From: Plantibacter sp. VKM Ac-2880 | GTDB taxonomy: Bacteria; Actinomycetota; Actinomycetes; Actinomycetales; Microbacteriaceae | Reading direction: 5' to 3' | NCBI RefSeq assembly: GCF_015351235.1 | Contig: NZ_JADKSJ010000001.1 | Coordinates: 806,001-870,000 of the forward strand | DNA: 64,000 nucleotides | Shown: one piece after another, positions 7,377-15,796 of the stretch | How positions within the stretch are numbered: position 1 is the stretch's first letter | Layout: every line of letters begins with the position of its first letter | The notes under the pieces: model-generated | Told to the model about the DNA's origin: nothing | Databases searched by the model: none | What the model saw: the letters and a program-made list of their open reading frames with translations, nothing else | Made by a program: the position numbers and the translations under genes

Positions 7377-7970
7377 ATGAGAATCCTGTTGATCGGCGCG
7401 AGTGGACACATCGGACGAGCGGCGGAGGCAGCGCTGCGGGACCGGCACGAGGTGATCGCGGTGTCGCGGTCCACGTCACCAGCGGTCGACACGACCGACG
7501 AGGCCTCGATCGAAGCGCTGTTCGCGGAGGTCGGCGAGGTCGACGCCGTGATCGTCGCCGTCGGGTCCGTGCCGTTCAAGCCGCTCGACGCCCTCGGCCG
7601 CGACGACTACCGTGCCGCGTTCCTCGGCAAGGTGTTGAGCCAGCTCGACGTCGTGCGGATCGGGACCCCGTTCGTCCGCGACGGCGGCTCGTTCACCCTC
7701 ACCACCGGCATCCTCGCCCGGGAGGCGATCGCGAGCGGTGCCGCCGCGTCGATGGCCAACGGCGCGCTCGAGTCGTTCGTGATCGGCGCCGCCGTCGAGC
7801 TGCCTCGCGGCATCCGCATCAACGCGGTCAGCCCGACGGTCCTCGCCGACGCCCCCGGGTACCACGACACCTTCCCCGGTTTCCTGCCGGTCACCTCCGA
7901 GGTGGTCGGCCTCGCCTTCGTCAAGGCCGTCGAGGGCGTCGGAACCGGCCGGGTGCTCGCGCTCGACTGA
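7377..7970 (+). CDS. Short-chain dehydrogenase/reductase
   Basis: A 197-residue compact SDR with a Rossmann nucleotide site at the very N-terminus (LLIGASGHIGRA), AVGSVPF in the position of the NNAG region, and a C-terminal segment IRINAVSPTVL typical of SDRs. The usual catalytic YxxxK is not evident: the corresponding region reads AAASMANGALESFV, where the Tyr appears replaced by Met. That atypical form is known in some short SDRs annotated as reductases. ATG 7377 follows TAGCGT (7364-7369) by 7 nt, so it is probably leaderless. Substrate unknown. Confidence 0.8.
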   Translation: MRILLIGASGHIGRAAEAALRDRHEVIAVSRSTSPAVDTTDEASIEALFAEVGEVDAVIVAVGSVPFKPLDALGRDDYRAAFLGKVLSQLDVVRIGTPFVRDGGSFTLTTGILAREAIASGAAASMANGALESFVIGAAVELPRGIRINAVSPTVLADAPGYHDTFPGFLPVTSEVVGLAFVKAVEGVGTGRVLALD

Positions 7971-8012
7971 GGGTGCCGAGGCGGTGACCGGTGCCCGTGA
8001 TCCGACGGGTGC

Positions 8013-9293
8013 TCAGCGACCGGCGGACAGGGCGGCGGCCAGTTCGACGCGACTCGCGACACCGAGCTTCCGGAGCACGTTGGCGACGTGGAACTTCACG
8101 GTGTTCTCGCTGATCGTGAGGGTTTCGGCGATCGCGCGGTTCCGTGCCCCGCCGGCCGCCAGCTCCGCCACGCTCCACTCCCGCTCCGTCAGCGCCGCCG
8201 ACGCGCCGGAACGGTTCTGCGCCGCGGGAGGTGGATCGAGCGGCAGCGTCACGTGCAGCTCCGAGCCCCAGCCCGGCGTCGCCTGCAGCTGCAGATCGCC
8301 ACGCAACGCCGTGACGCGCGCACCGAGCTGCTGCACGCTCGGCGTGTCGATCGTCAGTTCGCCAGGGCCGTCGTCGCGGATGCCGATGAGGAGGTTGCTC
8401 CCGTCGCAGTCCCACTGCACGCGCACCCGCCCGACGGTCGACTGCTCCACCAGCGCGAGCACCGTCCCGCGGACGATGGCGCGCCCGGCGTGGGCGACCT
8501 CGCCAGGCAACGCGCGGCCGTCGACGGGCGGCTCGATGAACTGCACCTCCGGTCCGCCGAACCTGGCGAGCGGACGGAGGTCGTCCTTCAGCCGCGCGAA
8601 CGCCTGCGCGACGGGTTCCGAGGCGAGCTGGCGGTCGCGGTCGGAGACGGCGCGGAGCTGGACCATGGCCGCCGAGGCGATCTCCGTGACCGCCCGGCGA
8701 GCGTCCTCAGCGGTGGTCTGCCGCGACCGGGTGACCGCGAGGATCGACTCGAGGGTCGTCGCGTGGGCGTCGGTCAGCTCGGCGATCGCGTCCGCCCGCT
8801 CGCTCGATGCGGCGCGCGAGTCGCGGAGGTAGTCGGGAGCCGCGGTCGTGACCTGTTGGCGGATCTCCGCTGCGACGATCTCCCAGAGCGCGCCGATGAG
8901 GGCGTCGTCGATCGGTCCACGCGGGTCGGTCAGGACGAGGAGGGCGCCGGTGTCGGCCAGCCAGGCCGCGATGGGCCGTTCCGCTCCGGCGATGACGGCG
9001 GACGTCGGGCGGGCGGTCGGCGCCGCCTGCGTTGAGACGTCCCGCCGACGCGGCGTGCGCTGCCGAACGGCGTCCAGCTCGGCGATGGTGATGCCCTCGA
9101 CGATCGACGGGTCGCCCGCCTTCTTGCGCGGCCGTCCGGTGCAGTCCTCGGTGAAGATGACGAGGGCAGAGTGCTGGACGACGGGTTCGAGGACCGCCCG
9201 AAAGGCGCCGGCGATGCGGAGCAGCGAGCTGGACGCGACGACGGCCATCCCCTGCAGCAGTTCCATCGGGTAGGTGTCTCGGTGTCCGTCCAT
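8013..9293 (-). CDS. LuxR-type regulator with degenerate kinase ATPase module
   Basis: This 426-residue protein ends with a LuxR/GerE helix-turn-helix (LTEREWSVAELAAGG ... SENTVKFHVANVLRKLGV, residues about 368-415). Upstream, residues about 150-350 resemble a histidine-kinase dimer plus ATPase domain: a helical region, then LLIGIRDDGPGEL (G1-like box) and PGWGSELHVTLPL (final strand). The ATPase N-box Asn and a phosphoacceptor His are not evident, so it may bind ligand and lack kinase activity. The N-terminal third looks GAF-like. ATG 9293 follows TAGGGT (minus strand, 9300-9305) by 6 nt. It diverges from hxlB-hxlA, which it probably controls. Confidence 0.8.
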   Translation of the reverse strand: MDGHRDTYPMELLQGMAVVASSSLLRIAGAFRAVLEPVVQHSALVIFTEDCTGRPRKKAGDPSIVEGITIAELDAVRQRTPRRRDVSTQAAPTARPTSAVIAGAERPIAAWLADTGALLVLTDPRGPIDDALIGALWEIVAAEIRQQVTTAAPDYLRDSRAASSERADAIAELTDAHATTLESILAVTRSRQTTAEDARRAVTEIASAAMVQLRAVSDRDRQLASEPVAQAFARLKDDLRPLARFGGPEVQFIEPPVDGRALPGEVAHAGRAIVRGTVLALVEQSTVGRVRVQWDCDGSNLLIGIRDDGPGELTIDTPSVQQLGARVTALRGDLQLQATPGWGSELHVTLPLDPPPAAQNRSGASAALTEREWSVAELAAGGARNRAIAETLTISENTVKFHVANVLRKLGVASRVELAAALSAGR

Positions 9294-9299
9294 CGTCGA

Positions 9300-9378
9300 A
9301 CCCTACCCCAGCCCGTTCAACCCACCCGTTCGGGTAGGCGAAACCGTCCTCCTGGCCAGCGGCGTACCTACCCGTTCG
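9300..9378. promoter_or_regulatory. Divergent regulator/hxl operator region
   Basis: ACCCGTTCGGGT (9324-9335) is a dyad with ACCCG/CGGGT arms around TT; its flanks extend the match to a TACCCGTTCG-like half on the minus strand. The same TACCCGTTCG string recurs at 9369-9378, 26 bases before or less from the hxlB start. The minus-strand -10 of the LuxR-type gene (ACCCTA, 9300-9305) lies next to it. This arrangement fits a lux-box-like operator serving both directions. Confidence 0.55.
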
Positions 9379-9394
9379 AGGACACGATGAATGG

Positions 9395-10015
9395 ATGCCG
9401 AGTACGACGCCCACTGATCACCAGCCCGGAACCGACCCGCAGCGTCCCCCGACGACCGTGCAGGGTGCGCTCGAGGCCATCGACACGGAACTGCATCGCA
9501 CCGTCACGGCGCTGCTCTCCGCCGATGCAGCACCGTTCGCAGAGACCCTCACGCGGCTCCAGGAGGCCGAGCGGATCTTCGTCCTGGGTGCCGGTCGTTC
9601 GGGCCTGGCGCTGCGGATGACCGCCATGCGCCTCATGCACCTCGGACGCACGGTGCACGTCGTCGGCGAGACCACGACACCGGCCATCGCCGCGGACGAC
9701 GTCCTGCTCGTCGCCAGTGGGTCCGGAACGACCGCCGGCATCGTCCGCGCGGCCACGACCGCGGTGTCCGTCGGTGCCGGCGTCATCGTCCTCACGACCG
9801 ACGGCGATTCCGAGCTGGCAGGGCTCGCCTCCGTGGTCGTCGTCGTGCCGGCCGCCCAGAAGACCGACCACGGCGGCACGCGGTCGGTGCAGTACTCCGG
9901 TGGTCTCTTCGAGCAGACGGTCATGCTCCTCGGCGACGCGATCTTCCACGCCCTCTGGCAGTCCGCCGGGGTCAGCGCGGAGGAGCTGTGGCCGCGTCAC
10001 GCGAACCTCGAATAG
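9395..10015 (+). CDS. hxlB: 6-phospho-3-hexuloisomerase
   Basis: The 206-residue protein is a single SIS domain: IFVLGAGRSGLALRMTAMRL (substrate-binding start), VVGETTTPAI, LLVASGSGTTAGIV (sugar-phosphate loop) and a C-terminal LFEQTVMLLGDAIFHAL helix. This pattern is typical of PHI, which converts D-arabino-3-hexulose 6-phosphate to fructose 6-phosphate, the second step of ribulose monophosphate formaldehyde fixation. Adjacent hxlA confirms the assignment. Gene order here is hxlB then hxlA with a 69-base gap. ATG 9395 is the only start in frame with the family N-terminus. Likely regulated by the divergent LuxR-type protein. Confidence 0.93.
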   Translation: MPSTTPTDHQPGTDPQRPPTTVQGALEAIDTELHRTVTALLSADAAPFAETLTRLQEAERIFVLGAGRSGLALRMTAMRLMHLGRTVHVVGETTTPAIAADDVLLVASGSGTTAGIVRAATTAVSVGAGVIVLTTDGDSELAGLASVVVVVPAAQKTDHGGTRSVQYSGGLFEQTVMLLGDAIFHALWQSAGVSAEELWPRHANLE

Positions 10016-10084
10016 TCCGCCCCATCCTCCCCACGCGGCCGACGGACGTCGGTCGTCTCCCCTCACGACAGAAAGCAGCACCAC

Positions 10085-10711
10085 ATGAAGCTCCAGGTAG
10101 CCATGGACGTCCTCACCACCGAGGCAGCCCTCGAACTCGCCGGGAAGGTCGCGCCCTACGTCGACATCCTCGAGCTCGGCACCCCGCTGATCAAGGCCGA
10201 GGGCCTCCGTGCCGTCACCGCGATCAAGGACGCCCACCCCGACAAGATCGTCTTCGCCGACCTCAAGACCATGGACGCCGGCGAGCTCGAAGCCGACATC
10301 GCGTTCTCGGCCGGTGCGGACATCGTCACGGTGCTCGGCACCGCCGGCGACAGCACCATCGTCGGCGCGGTGAAGGCCGCCAAGGCGCACGGCAAGTCCG
10401 TCGTCGTCGACCTCATCGGCGTCGCCGACAAGGTCGCGCGCGCCAAGGAGGTCACCGCTCTCGGCGCCGCCTTCGTCGAGATGCACGCCGGTCTCGATGA
10501 GCAGGCGGAGGAGGGCTTCACCTTCCAGACGCTCCTCTCTGACGGTGAGGCCGCTGCCGTGCCGTTCTCGGTCGCCGGAGGCGTCAACGCCTCGACGATC
10601 GCCTCGGTCCAGCAGGCCGGTGCGCAGGTCGCCGTCGCCGGTGGGGCCATCTACTCGGCCGACGACCCGGCCGCTTCCGCCGCCGAGCTCCGCGCCGCGA
10701 TCGTCGCGTAA
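10085..10711 (+). CDS. hxlA: 3-hexulose-6-phosphate synthase
   Basis: The 208-residue protein belongs to the orotidine-5-phosphate decarboxylase suprafamily: QVAMDVLTTEAAL at the N-terminus, IVFADLKTMDAGE (DxKxxD-type metal and phosphate site, around residues 57-69), FVEMHAGLDEQ and a C-terminal SVAGGVNAST/VAVAGGAIYSADDP phosphate-binding pair. HPS condenses formaldehyde with ribulose 5-phosphate. With hxlB it forms a two-step detoxification or assimilation shunt. It ends before a strong hairpin at 10781. Confidence 0.95.
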   Translation: MKLQVAMDVLTTEAALELAGKVAPYVDILELGTPLIKAEGLRAVTAIKDAHPDKIVFADLKTMDAGELEADIAFSAGADIVTVLGTAGDSTIVGAVKAAKAHGKSVVVDLIGVADKVARAKEVTALGAAFVEMHAGLDEQAEEGFTFQTLLSDGEAAAVPFSVAGGVNASTIASVQQAGAQVAVAGGAIYSADDPAASAAELRAAIVA

Positions 10712-10780
10712 CCTCTCGCAATTCAGCACTCGTCGGGTTCGGCCAGCGCGGTGCGCTGAGCCGGCCGCGGTGCACTGCAC

Positions 10781-10812
10781 GTGAGCGCGGGTCTCCAGAG
10801 ACCCGCGCTCAC
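10781..10812 (+). terminator. Terminator hairpin after hxlA
   Basis: GTGAGCGCGGGTCT (10781-10794) pairs perfectly with AGACCCGCGCTCAC (10799-10812) across the loop CCAG. It lies 70 bases downstream of the hxlA stop. The remaining 160 bases to the esterase start hold no recognisable gene. Confidence 0.85.
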
Positions 10813-10979
10813 GCGTGCGGGGCGCGCCCACGTGGCAGCACCGCGCTGGCCTCCCCGACAGCTGGCTGAGTGAACCCCGAGCGTTGGACGGGATTCGGGG
10901 TCCCGAGCGGCATACTGAGCAGATCACCGCCCGACGTCCGTCGCACATCGTGCCGGACGAGCTCCCGGAGGACCTGCCG

Positions 10980-12512
10980 ATGACGCCCGATCCCACCCCA
11001 GCGCACCCCATCGTCCAGACGATCGCGGGTGCGGTCCGCGGCGTTCGTCGGCCAGACGGCTCGTCCGCCTTCCTCGGCATCCCGTTCGCCGAACCCCCGT
11101 TCGGCGCCCGCCGCTTCCAGGCACCCGAGCCGACCGCCCCGTGGGAGGGCGTGCGCGACGCCACCGCCTTCGGCGCGACGCCGCAGCGGAAGGCCATGGC
11201 CGAGATCACCACGATCCCCGAGCCGTCCATCCCCGGCGAGTCGACCCTCAACGTCAACGTCTTCACGCCGGACCCCTCGCCCGCATCAGACGACGCCGGA
11301 CTCCCGGTCCTCGTCTGGATCCACGGCGGCGGCTTCATCGCGGGTTCCCCCGCCAGCCCCTGGTACGACGGCCGCTCGTTCAACCGCGACGGCGTCGTCA
11401 CCGTGTCGATCTCGTACCGGCTCGGATTCGACGGCTTCGGCTGGCTGCCCGACGCGCCGGCGAACCGCGGAGTCCTCGATTGGATCCTCGCCCTCGAATG
11501 GGTCCGCGACAACATCCAAGCCTTCGGAGGCGACCCCCGACAGGTGACCATCGCCGGCCAGTCCGCCGGCGGTGGCTCGGTGATGACCCTGCTCACCGCG
11601 CCTGCCGCCCAGCGGCTGTTCCACCGGGCGATCTCGCTGTCCGGCGTCCCCGGCGACGTGCCGGTCGAGCAGGCCCGGTCGCTGACCGAGCGCTTCGCCG
11701 CCCACCTCGGGGTCGCACCAACGGCCGCCGGCTTCGCGAGCGTGCCGGAGACCACGCTCATCGAGGCGCAGGGCTTCGAAGCGACCGTCGGCGGGTCCCG
11801 CGACGCGGAGTCCATCCTCCGCGCGATGACGACCATGGACGGCCGCCTGGGCCTCGGACCCGTGGTCGACGGCGAACTCCTCGTGGACACGGTCGACGCC
11901 GGCCTGGCCGCAGGACGCGGGGCCGACAAACCCCTGCTCGTCAGCGCGACCCGGGAGGAGTTCGCCGGCTTCTTCACCGGGCGACCGGCCGACCTCGACG
12001 CCGTGCCACCGGCCCGTGCCGTGCACCTCATGGGGGCTCCGGAGGCGCTGGCCGAGGCCTACGTCGCGACGCAGGCCGGTGAGCCCACCAGCCTCGTGGC
12101 CGGACGGTTCCTCAGCGACGTCATGTTCCGTGAGCGCATCATCCGTTGGGCGGCGGCGCGCGGTGACGCCGAGACGTGGGTCTCCGACTTCGTCTGGCCG
12201 TCGGCGGTCAGCGGCATCGCCGAGCACTGTCTCGACGTCCCCTTCTTCTTCGACCTCCTCGACGACCCGGACGTCACGCGGGTCGCCGGGCCCGCCGCGC
12301 CGCAGGAGTTGGCGGACCGACTCCACGGTGCTGCCGTCGCCTTCATCCGGAGTGGCTCGCCGGGCTGGGCGCCCGCGGGGCGGTCGGCGTCGGACATCGA
12401 GGTGTTCGACGCCGCGGGCGCGCCGGCCACGCTACCGTTCGCGAGCGCCCGGGTGATCGCCGAAGCCAGACGGCTCGCGGACGGGTCACCGACGCTGTCG
12501 CCGACCGCGTAG
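10980..12512 (+). CDS. Type B carboxylesterase/lipase family protein
   Basis: This 510-residue alpha/beta hydrolase has the type B carboxylesterase layout: FLGIPFAEPPFGARRF near the N-terminus, VLVWIHGGGFIAGS (oxyanion hole, around residues 108-121), and VTIAGQSAGGGSVM (nucleophile elbow, around residues 188-201). Glu and His partners should lie around residues 300-430, where DFVWPSAV and IAEHCLDVPFFF are visible. No signal peptide, so it is intracellular. The frame opens earlier at 10815, but ATG 10980 has GGAGG nine bases upstream and is the expected N-terminus. Natural substrate unknown. Confidence 0.9.
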   Translation: MTPDPTPAHPIVQTIAGAVRGVRRPDGSSAFLGIPFAEPPFGARRFQAPEPTAPWEGVRDATAFGATPQRKAMAEITTIPEPSIPGESTLNVNVFTPDPSPASDDAGLPVLVWIHGGGFIAGSPASPWYDGRSFNRDGVVTVSISYRLGFDGFGWLPDAPANRGVLDWILALEWVRDNIQAFGGDPRQVTIAGQSAGGGSVMTLLTAPAAQRLFHRAISLSGVPGDVPVEQARSLTERFAAHLGVAPTAAGFASVPETTLIEAQGFEATVGGSRDAESILRAMTTMDGRLGLGPVVDGELLVDTVDAGLAAGRGADKPLLVSATREEFAGFFTGRPADLDAVPPARAVHLMGAPEALAEAYVATQAGEPTSLVAGRFLSDVMFRERIIRWAAARGDAETWVSDFVWPSAVSGIAEHCLDVPFFFDLLDDPDVTRVAGPAAPQELADRLHGAAVAFIRSGSPGWAPAGRSASDIEVFDAAGAPATLPFASARVIAEARRLADGSPTLSPTA

Positions 12513-12592
12513 GCCGTCCCGGGTGGTCCCGCCAGGGGCTGTCACGAGCGCGTGCCGCGCGTTACGGTCTCCACACGACGAAAGGAATCAGC

Positions 12593-12769
12593 ATGAGCGA
12601 CCCACGAGACGAGATCGACGACGCGATCGGCGACGCCCAGGAGGCCATCTCCCGAGCGCTGCCCGACAACGCCCCGGAGAGCGACGACCCGATGGCGGCG
12701 CCGACGGACGACGACCCGCGTCCCGAAGCCGGCGACGGCGACCCGGCGGACCAGCCGGGCCTGCTGTAG
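12593..12769 (+). CDS. Small acidic protein, unknown function
   Basis: A 58-residue, Asp/Pro-rich protein (MSDPRDEIDDAIGDAQEAIS...) with a short predicted amphipathic helix and then a disordered acidic tail ending GLL. AAAGGAA lies 7 bases upstream of ATG 12593, and TACGGT (12563-12568) is a possible -10. Codon use fits a real gene. No family is recognised. A GC-rich hairpin follows. Confidence 0.65.
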   Translation: MSDPRDEIDDAIGDAQEAISRALPDNAPESDDPMAAPTDDDPRPEAGDGDPADQPGLL

Positions 12770-12793
12770 CCCCTTCGGAAGCGTCGTCGCCCA

Positions 12794-12821
12794 GCCCCCG
12801 CGCGGTGTGCAACGCGGGGGC
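12794..12821 (+). terminator. Terminator-like hairpin
   Basis: GCCCCCGCG (12794-12802) pairs with CGCGGGGGC (12813-12821) across a 10-nt loop, 25 bases after the small acidic gene. Confidence 0.6.
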
Positions 12822-12922
12822 GCTCCGCGCGCGTATCGGAACGGCGGTGGACGATGTCAACCCCAGGACGGAATGACCGCACCCCAATACGGTGGTCACA
12901 GTTCTGCGAAAGGAGCTTCACC

Positions 12923-13087
12923 ATGAACATTCTTCTCATCATCGTCATCGTCGTTGCCATCGTTCTCGCCATCACCGGTGGGTTCGTCCAGTCCCTCAAC
13001 TTCCTGCTGTGGGTCGGCCTCGTGCTGCTCGCGATCGCGATCATCGCGTTCTTGATCAGGACGATCACGGGTCGCAAGGCCCTCTAG
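12923..13087 (+). CDS. Small two-helix membrane protein
   Basis: A 54-residue protein of two hydrophobic segments ([19 protein letters not shown] and [19 protein letters not shown]) with a basic tail ITGRKAL. AAAGGAG at 12909-12915 is an excellent ribosome site for ATG 12923. The pattern resembles small actinomycete membrane proteins of unknown function. It is followed by a strong terminator hairpin, so it is probably monocistronic. Confidence 0.75.
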   Translation: MNILLIIVIVVAIVLAITGGFVQSLNFLLWVGLVLLAIAIIAFLIRTITGRKAL

Positions 13088-13105
13088 CTCGAACTCGAGC
13101 TTCAC

Positions 13106-13139
13106 GAAGCGGTCGGAACCTCCGGGTTCCGGCCGCTTC
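13106..13139. terminator. Bidirectional terminator hairpin
   Basis: GAAGCGG (13106-13112) and GGAACC (13115-13120) pair with GGTTCC (13125-13130) and CCGCTTC (13133-13139); the loop is TCCG and a small 2x2 internal loop separates the stems. It lies between convergent genes. Confidence 0.85.
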
Positions 13140-13178
13140 GCCGTGTCCCGGCCATGGCGCGCGCCGGTGGCTCGGTCC

Positions 13179-13928
13179 TCAGCGCAGCGACGGGTCGACG
13201 CTCGTCCGGCGCAGCACCGCGTCGGCGAAGGCTCCGAACAGTCGCTCGCCGGCCGCTCGCATCGGCTCCGCGATGGCGGCGAGTTCCGCCCGCAACCGAT
13301 CGGCGGCCTCGGCGGCGGTGCCCGTCACGAACGGCAGATCGCGGAGCATCGCGGGCTCCTCGAGCCAGTGGTCGAGCGTCGCCGGGTCCACCTCGAGGTG
13401 GAACTGGGTTGCGAACACCCGGTCATCGATCCGGAACGCCTGGTTGGGCGTCGAGGGCGAGGACGCCAACACGGTGGCCCCGTGCGGTGCCTCGACGACG
13501 TCGCCGTGCCAGTGCAGCACGGGGACCTGTTCGCCTCGCATCCCGAGTTCGCCGTCCACGAGCAGCTCGACGTCGCCGACCCCCACCTCATGCGCGGACG
13601 CGCTGTGGAGCGTCGCCCCGAGGGCCGTCGCGATGAGTTGATGCCCGAGGCAGATGCCGAACACGGGGATGCCGAGCACCGTCGCGTCGCGGACGAGCTG
13701 TGCCTCGAGACCGAGACCGGGGTGTTCCTCCACGTCGAGCGCGCCCATCGGACCGCCGAGGAGGACGAGTCCGTCGAACCCGGTGATCTCGCGTTCCGGC
13801 GGGAGCTCGCGACGCGAGACGACGGTGTCGAGCGTCCAGTCGATGCCGGACGCCGTGAGGACCTCGCCGAGCACGGCGGGCTGCTCCCAGGCGACGTGTT
13901 GCAGGATCAGGACGTGCGGTCTGGTCAT
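13179..13928 (-). CDS. Class I glutamine amidotransferase-like protein
   Basis: The 249-residue protein has the GATase1 core: [13 protein letters not shown] (oxyanion strand), [16 protein letters not shown] with the nucleophile Cys around residue 97, and [11 protein letters not shown] with the catalytic His and the following Glu. There is no synthase domain attached, so it belongs to the stand-alone GMP-synthase-like amidotransferases that act on unknown acceptors, sometimes on gamma-glutamyl compounds. ATG 13928 is preceded on the minus strand by GGAGG at 7 bases. The C-terminal ~60 residues are helical and Ala-rich. Confidence 0.88.
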   Translation of the reverse strand: MTRPHVLILQHVAWEQPAVLGEVLTASGIDWTLDTVVSRRELPPEREITGFDGLVLLGGPMGALDVEEHPGLGLEAQLVRDATVLGIPVFGICLGHQLIATALGATLHSASAHEVGVGDVELLVDGELGMRGEQVPVLHWHGDVVEAPHGATVLASSPSTPNQAFRIDDRVFATQFHLEVDPATLDHWLEEPAMLRDLPFVTGTAAEAADRLRAELAAIAEPMRAAGERLFGAFADAVLRRTSVDPSLR

Positions 13929-14063
13929 CAGAGGCCTCCGGGTCGCTGCGGCGCCGACTGCTCGCCGCCCGGTCGGGGGAGTCGTCGCCGTGCGAGCATC
14001 GTAGCGAATCCACGCGAGCGCACCCGCCCTCGGCGCCGCGCTCCCGGCCGATACACTGACAGC

Positions 14064-14654
14064 GTGCTGCTCTCGGATCGTGACATCAAAGCCGAACTCG
14101 ACGCCTCCCGCATCGCGCTCGACCCGTACTCGCCGGAGATGATCCAGCCCTCGTCGATCGACGTGCGGCTCGATCGCTTCTTCCGGCTCTTCGACAACCA
14201 CAAGTACCCGTTCATCGATCCCGCCGAGGACCAGCCGGAACTCACCCGGCTCATCGAGACCCTGCCGAACGAACCGTTCATCCTGCACCCCGGCGAGTTC
14301 GTCCTCGGGTCCACCTACGAGCGCGTGTCCCTCCCGGACGACGTCGCCGCGCGGCTGGAGGGGAAGAGCTCGCTCGGCCGCCTCGGCCTGCTGACGCACT
14401 CGACCGCCGGCTTCATCGACCCCGGGTTCACGGGGCACGTCACGCTCGAACTCAGCAACGTCGCCACCTTGCCGATCAAGCTGTGGCCGGGCATGAAGAT
14501 CGGTCAGATGTGCTTCTTCCGGTTGACCTCGCCGGCCGAGCGCCCCTACGGGTCGAGCGAGTACAGTTCCCGGTATCAGGGACAGCGTGGACCCACCGCC
14601 TCCCGTTCCTTCCAGAACTTCCACCGGACCGACGTCGGCGAGACGCAGCGCTGA
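14064..14654 (+). CDS. dcd: dCTP deaminase
   Basis: The 196-residue protein is a clear dCTP deaminase of the trimeric dUTPase fold: [16 protein letters not shown] at the N-terminus, [33 protein letters not shown] (active-site Ser/Arg segment with the catalytic Glu nearby) and [20 protein letters not shown]. Many actinomycete enzymes are bifunctional, making dUMP directly from dCTP; the sequence alone does not settle this. The start is GTG 14064, 6 nt after TACACT (14052-14057), so the transcript is probably leaderless. Confidence 0.95.
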   Translation: MLLSDRDIKAELDASRIALDPYSPEMIQPSSIDVRLDRFFRLFDNHKYPFIDPAEDQPELTRLIETLPNEPFILHPGEFVLGSTYERVSLPDDVAARLEGKSSLGRLGLLTHSTAGFIDPGFTGHVTLELSNVATLPIKLWPGMKIGQMCFFRLTSPAERPYGSSEYSSRYQGQRGPTASRSFQNFHRTDVGETQR

Positions 14655-14717
14655 CGGAGGTCTGAGGCGGGCGTTTCTCCCGCGGGCCCGCTGGTGGACC
14701 AGTAGAAAGGCTCCGCC

Positions 14718-15245
14718 ATGAGCACGTCAGAGCGTCCGGACTTCGCCAGCGCGATCACGGCCGACGGGCCGACCCCGTTCTACCCGCGTCGGATGGTGCG
14801 GTTCGGGCAGTTCGTCGGCTCCTGGGACGTGCACTCGAGGCGGCTGGACGATGAGACCGGCGAGTGGGTGGAGTCCGACTTCCGCTGGATCGTGTCGTAC
14901 GTCCTCGAAGGGCGGGCCGTGCAGGACGTCCAGCTCGTGGTGAATGACGACGAGCCGTCGGGCTGGGAGACCGTCGGTACTGCGTTGCGGGTCTACGACC
15001 GGTTGATGGGTGCGTGGCGGGTCAGCTACGTCGAGCCGCGCCGTGGCGAGTTCTGCCAGCTCGTGGCGACGCCGCACCGATCGGACGGCATCCGGCAGGA
15101 CGGCACCCGCAACGACGACAAGTTGATCCGGTGGAACTTCAGCGCGATCACCGAGTCGTCCTACACGTGGGAGAGCTGGGTGTCCGACGACGAGGGCGCC
15201 AGCTGGTGGCTGCAGGAGCACAACGAGGGACGCCGCATCGTCTGA
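14718..15245 (+). CDS. DUF1579-like lipocalin-fold protein
   Basis: A 175-residue soluble protein with repeated beta-strand segments and FGQFVGSWDVHSRRLD at the front and YTWESWVSDDEGASWWLQE at the end. These resemble DUF1579/calycin-type proteins that bind small ligands. AGAAAGG lies upstream of ATG 14718. The function is unknown. It is separated from dcd by 63 bases and convergent with the MarR gene. Confidence 0.6.
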   Translation: MSTSERPDFASAITADGPTPFYPRRMVRFGQFVGSWDVHSRRLDDETGEWVESDFRWIVSYVLEGRAVQDVQLVVNDDEPSGWETVGTALRVYDRLMGAWRVSYVEPRRGEFCQLVATPHRSDGIRQDGTRNDDKLIRWNFSAITESSYTWESWVSDDEGASWWLQEHNEGRRIV

Positions 15246-15263
15246 GGCTCCCGCCAGGGTGGC

Positions 15264-15743
15264 TCAGGCGCCCGCGAGGCGCTCGAGGAGTGACGCGAGC
15301 TGCTCGCGTTCGGTGGCGGAGAAGCCTGCCAGGAGCCGTTCCTCGGCGGCGAGGTGGTCGGGCAGAGCCTGTTCGACGAGGTCCTTCCCCGCCGGCGTGA
15401 GGGCGACGACCGTCCCGCGTCCGTCGTGGTCGCTCGGTCGACGGGTCACGAGGCCACGGTCGACGAGTTTGTTGACGCGCTGGGCGATCGCGCTCGACGT
15501 CACCATGGACCAGTGGGCGAGGTCCTTCGGGGGAAGCTCGTGCGGTGCGCCGGCGCGGAGGAGGGTCGCCAGGACGTCGAACGAGGCGCTGTCGAGGCCG
15601 TGTTCCGCGAAGGTCGCCGCGAGGCGGGTGTCCACCGTCGTCGCGGCCCGCGAGAGTCGTCCGATCACGGCCATGGGGGAGACGTCGAGGTCGGGTCGCT
15701 CGGTTCGCCACTGGCTCAGGATGTCGTCGACGCGGGTGCTCAT
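15264..15743 (-). CDS. MarR-family repressor
   Basis: The 159-residue protein is a standard MarR repressor: FDVLATLLRAGAPHELPPKD, then LAHWSMVTSSAIAQRVNKLV (recognition helix), LVTRRPSDHDGRGTVVALT (wing with the conserved DxR) and long C-terminal dimer helices. On the minus strand TAGAGT (15750-15755) precedes ATG 15743 by 6 nt, so it is leaderless. It faces an EamA exporter across a 13-bp-arm palindrome and probably represses both genes. Confidence 0.92.
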   Translation of the reverse strand: MSTRVDDILSQWRTERPDLDVSPMAVIGRLSRAATTVDTRLAATFAEHGLDSASFDVLATLLRAGAPHELPPKDLAHWSMVTSSAIAQRVNKLVDRGLVTRRPSDHDGRGTVVALTPAGKDLVEQALPDHLAAEERLLAGFSATEREQLASLLERLAGA

Positions 15744-15749
15744 GAGACC

Positions 15750-15796
15750 ACTCTAGCGATTCGCTTAGCACTGAGCTATATTTGCTCAGTGCTAAG
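15750..15796. promoter_or_regulatory. MarR operator and overlapping divergent promoters
   Basis: CTTAGCACTGAGC (15764-15776) and GCTCAGTGCTAAG (15784-15796) are perfect 13-bp arms around a 7-bp spacer. TATATT (15777-15782), in that spacer, is the -10 of the EamA gene; the right arm runs across its GTG start. The -10 of the marR gene (ACTCTA on the plus strand, 15750-15755) lies just outside. Repressor bound here would block the exporter promoter directly. Confidence 0.8.
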
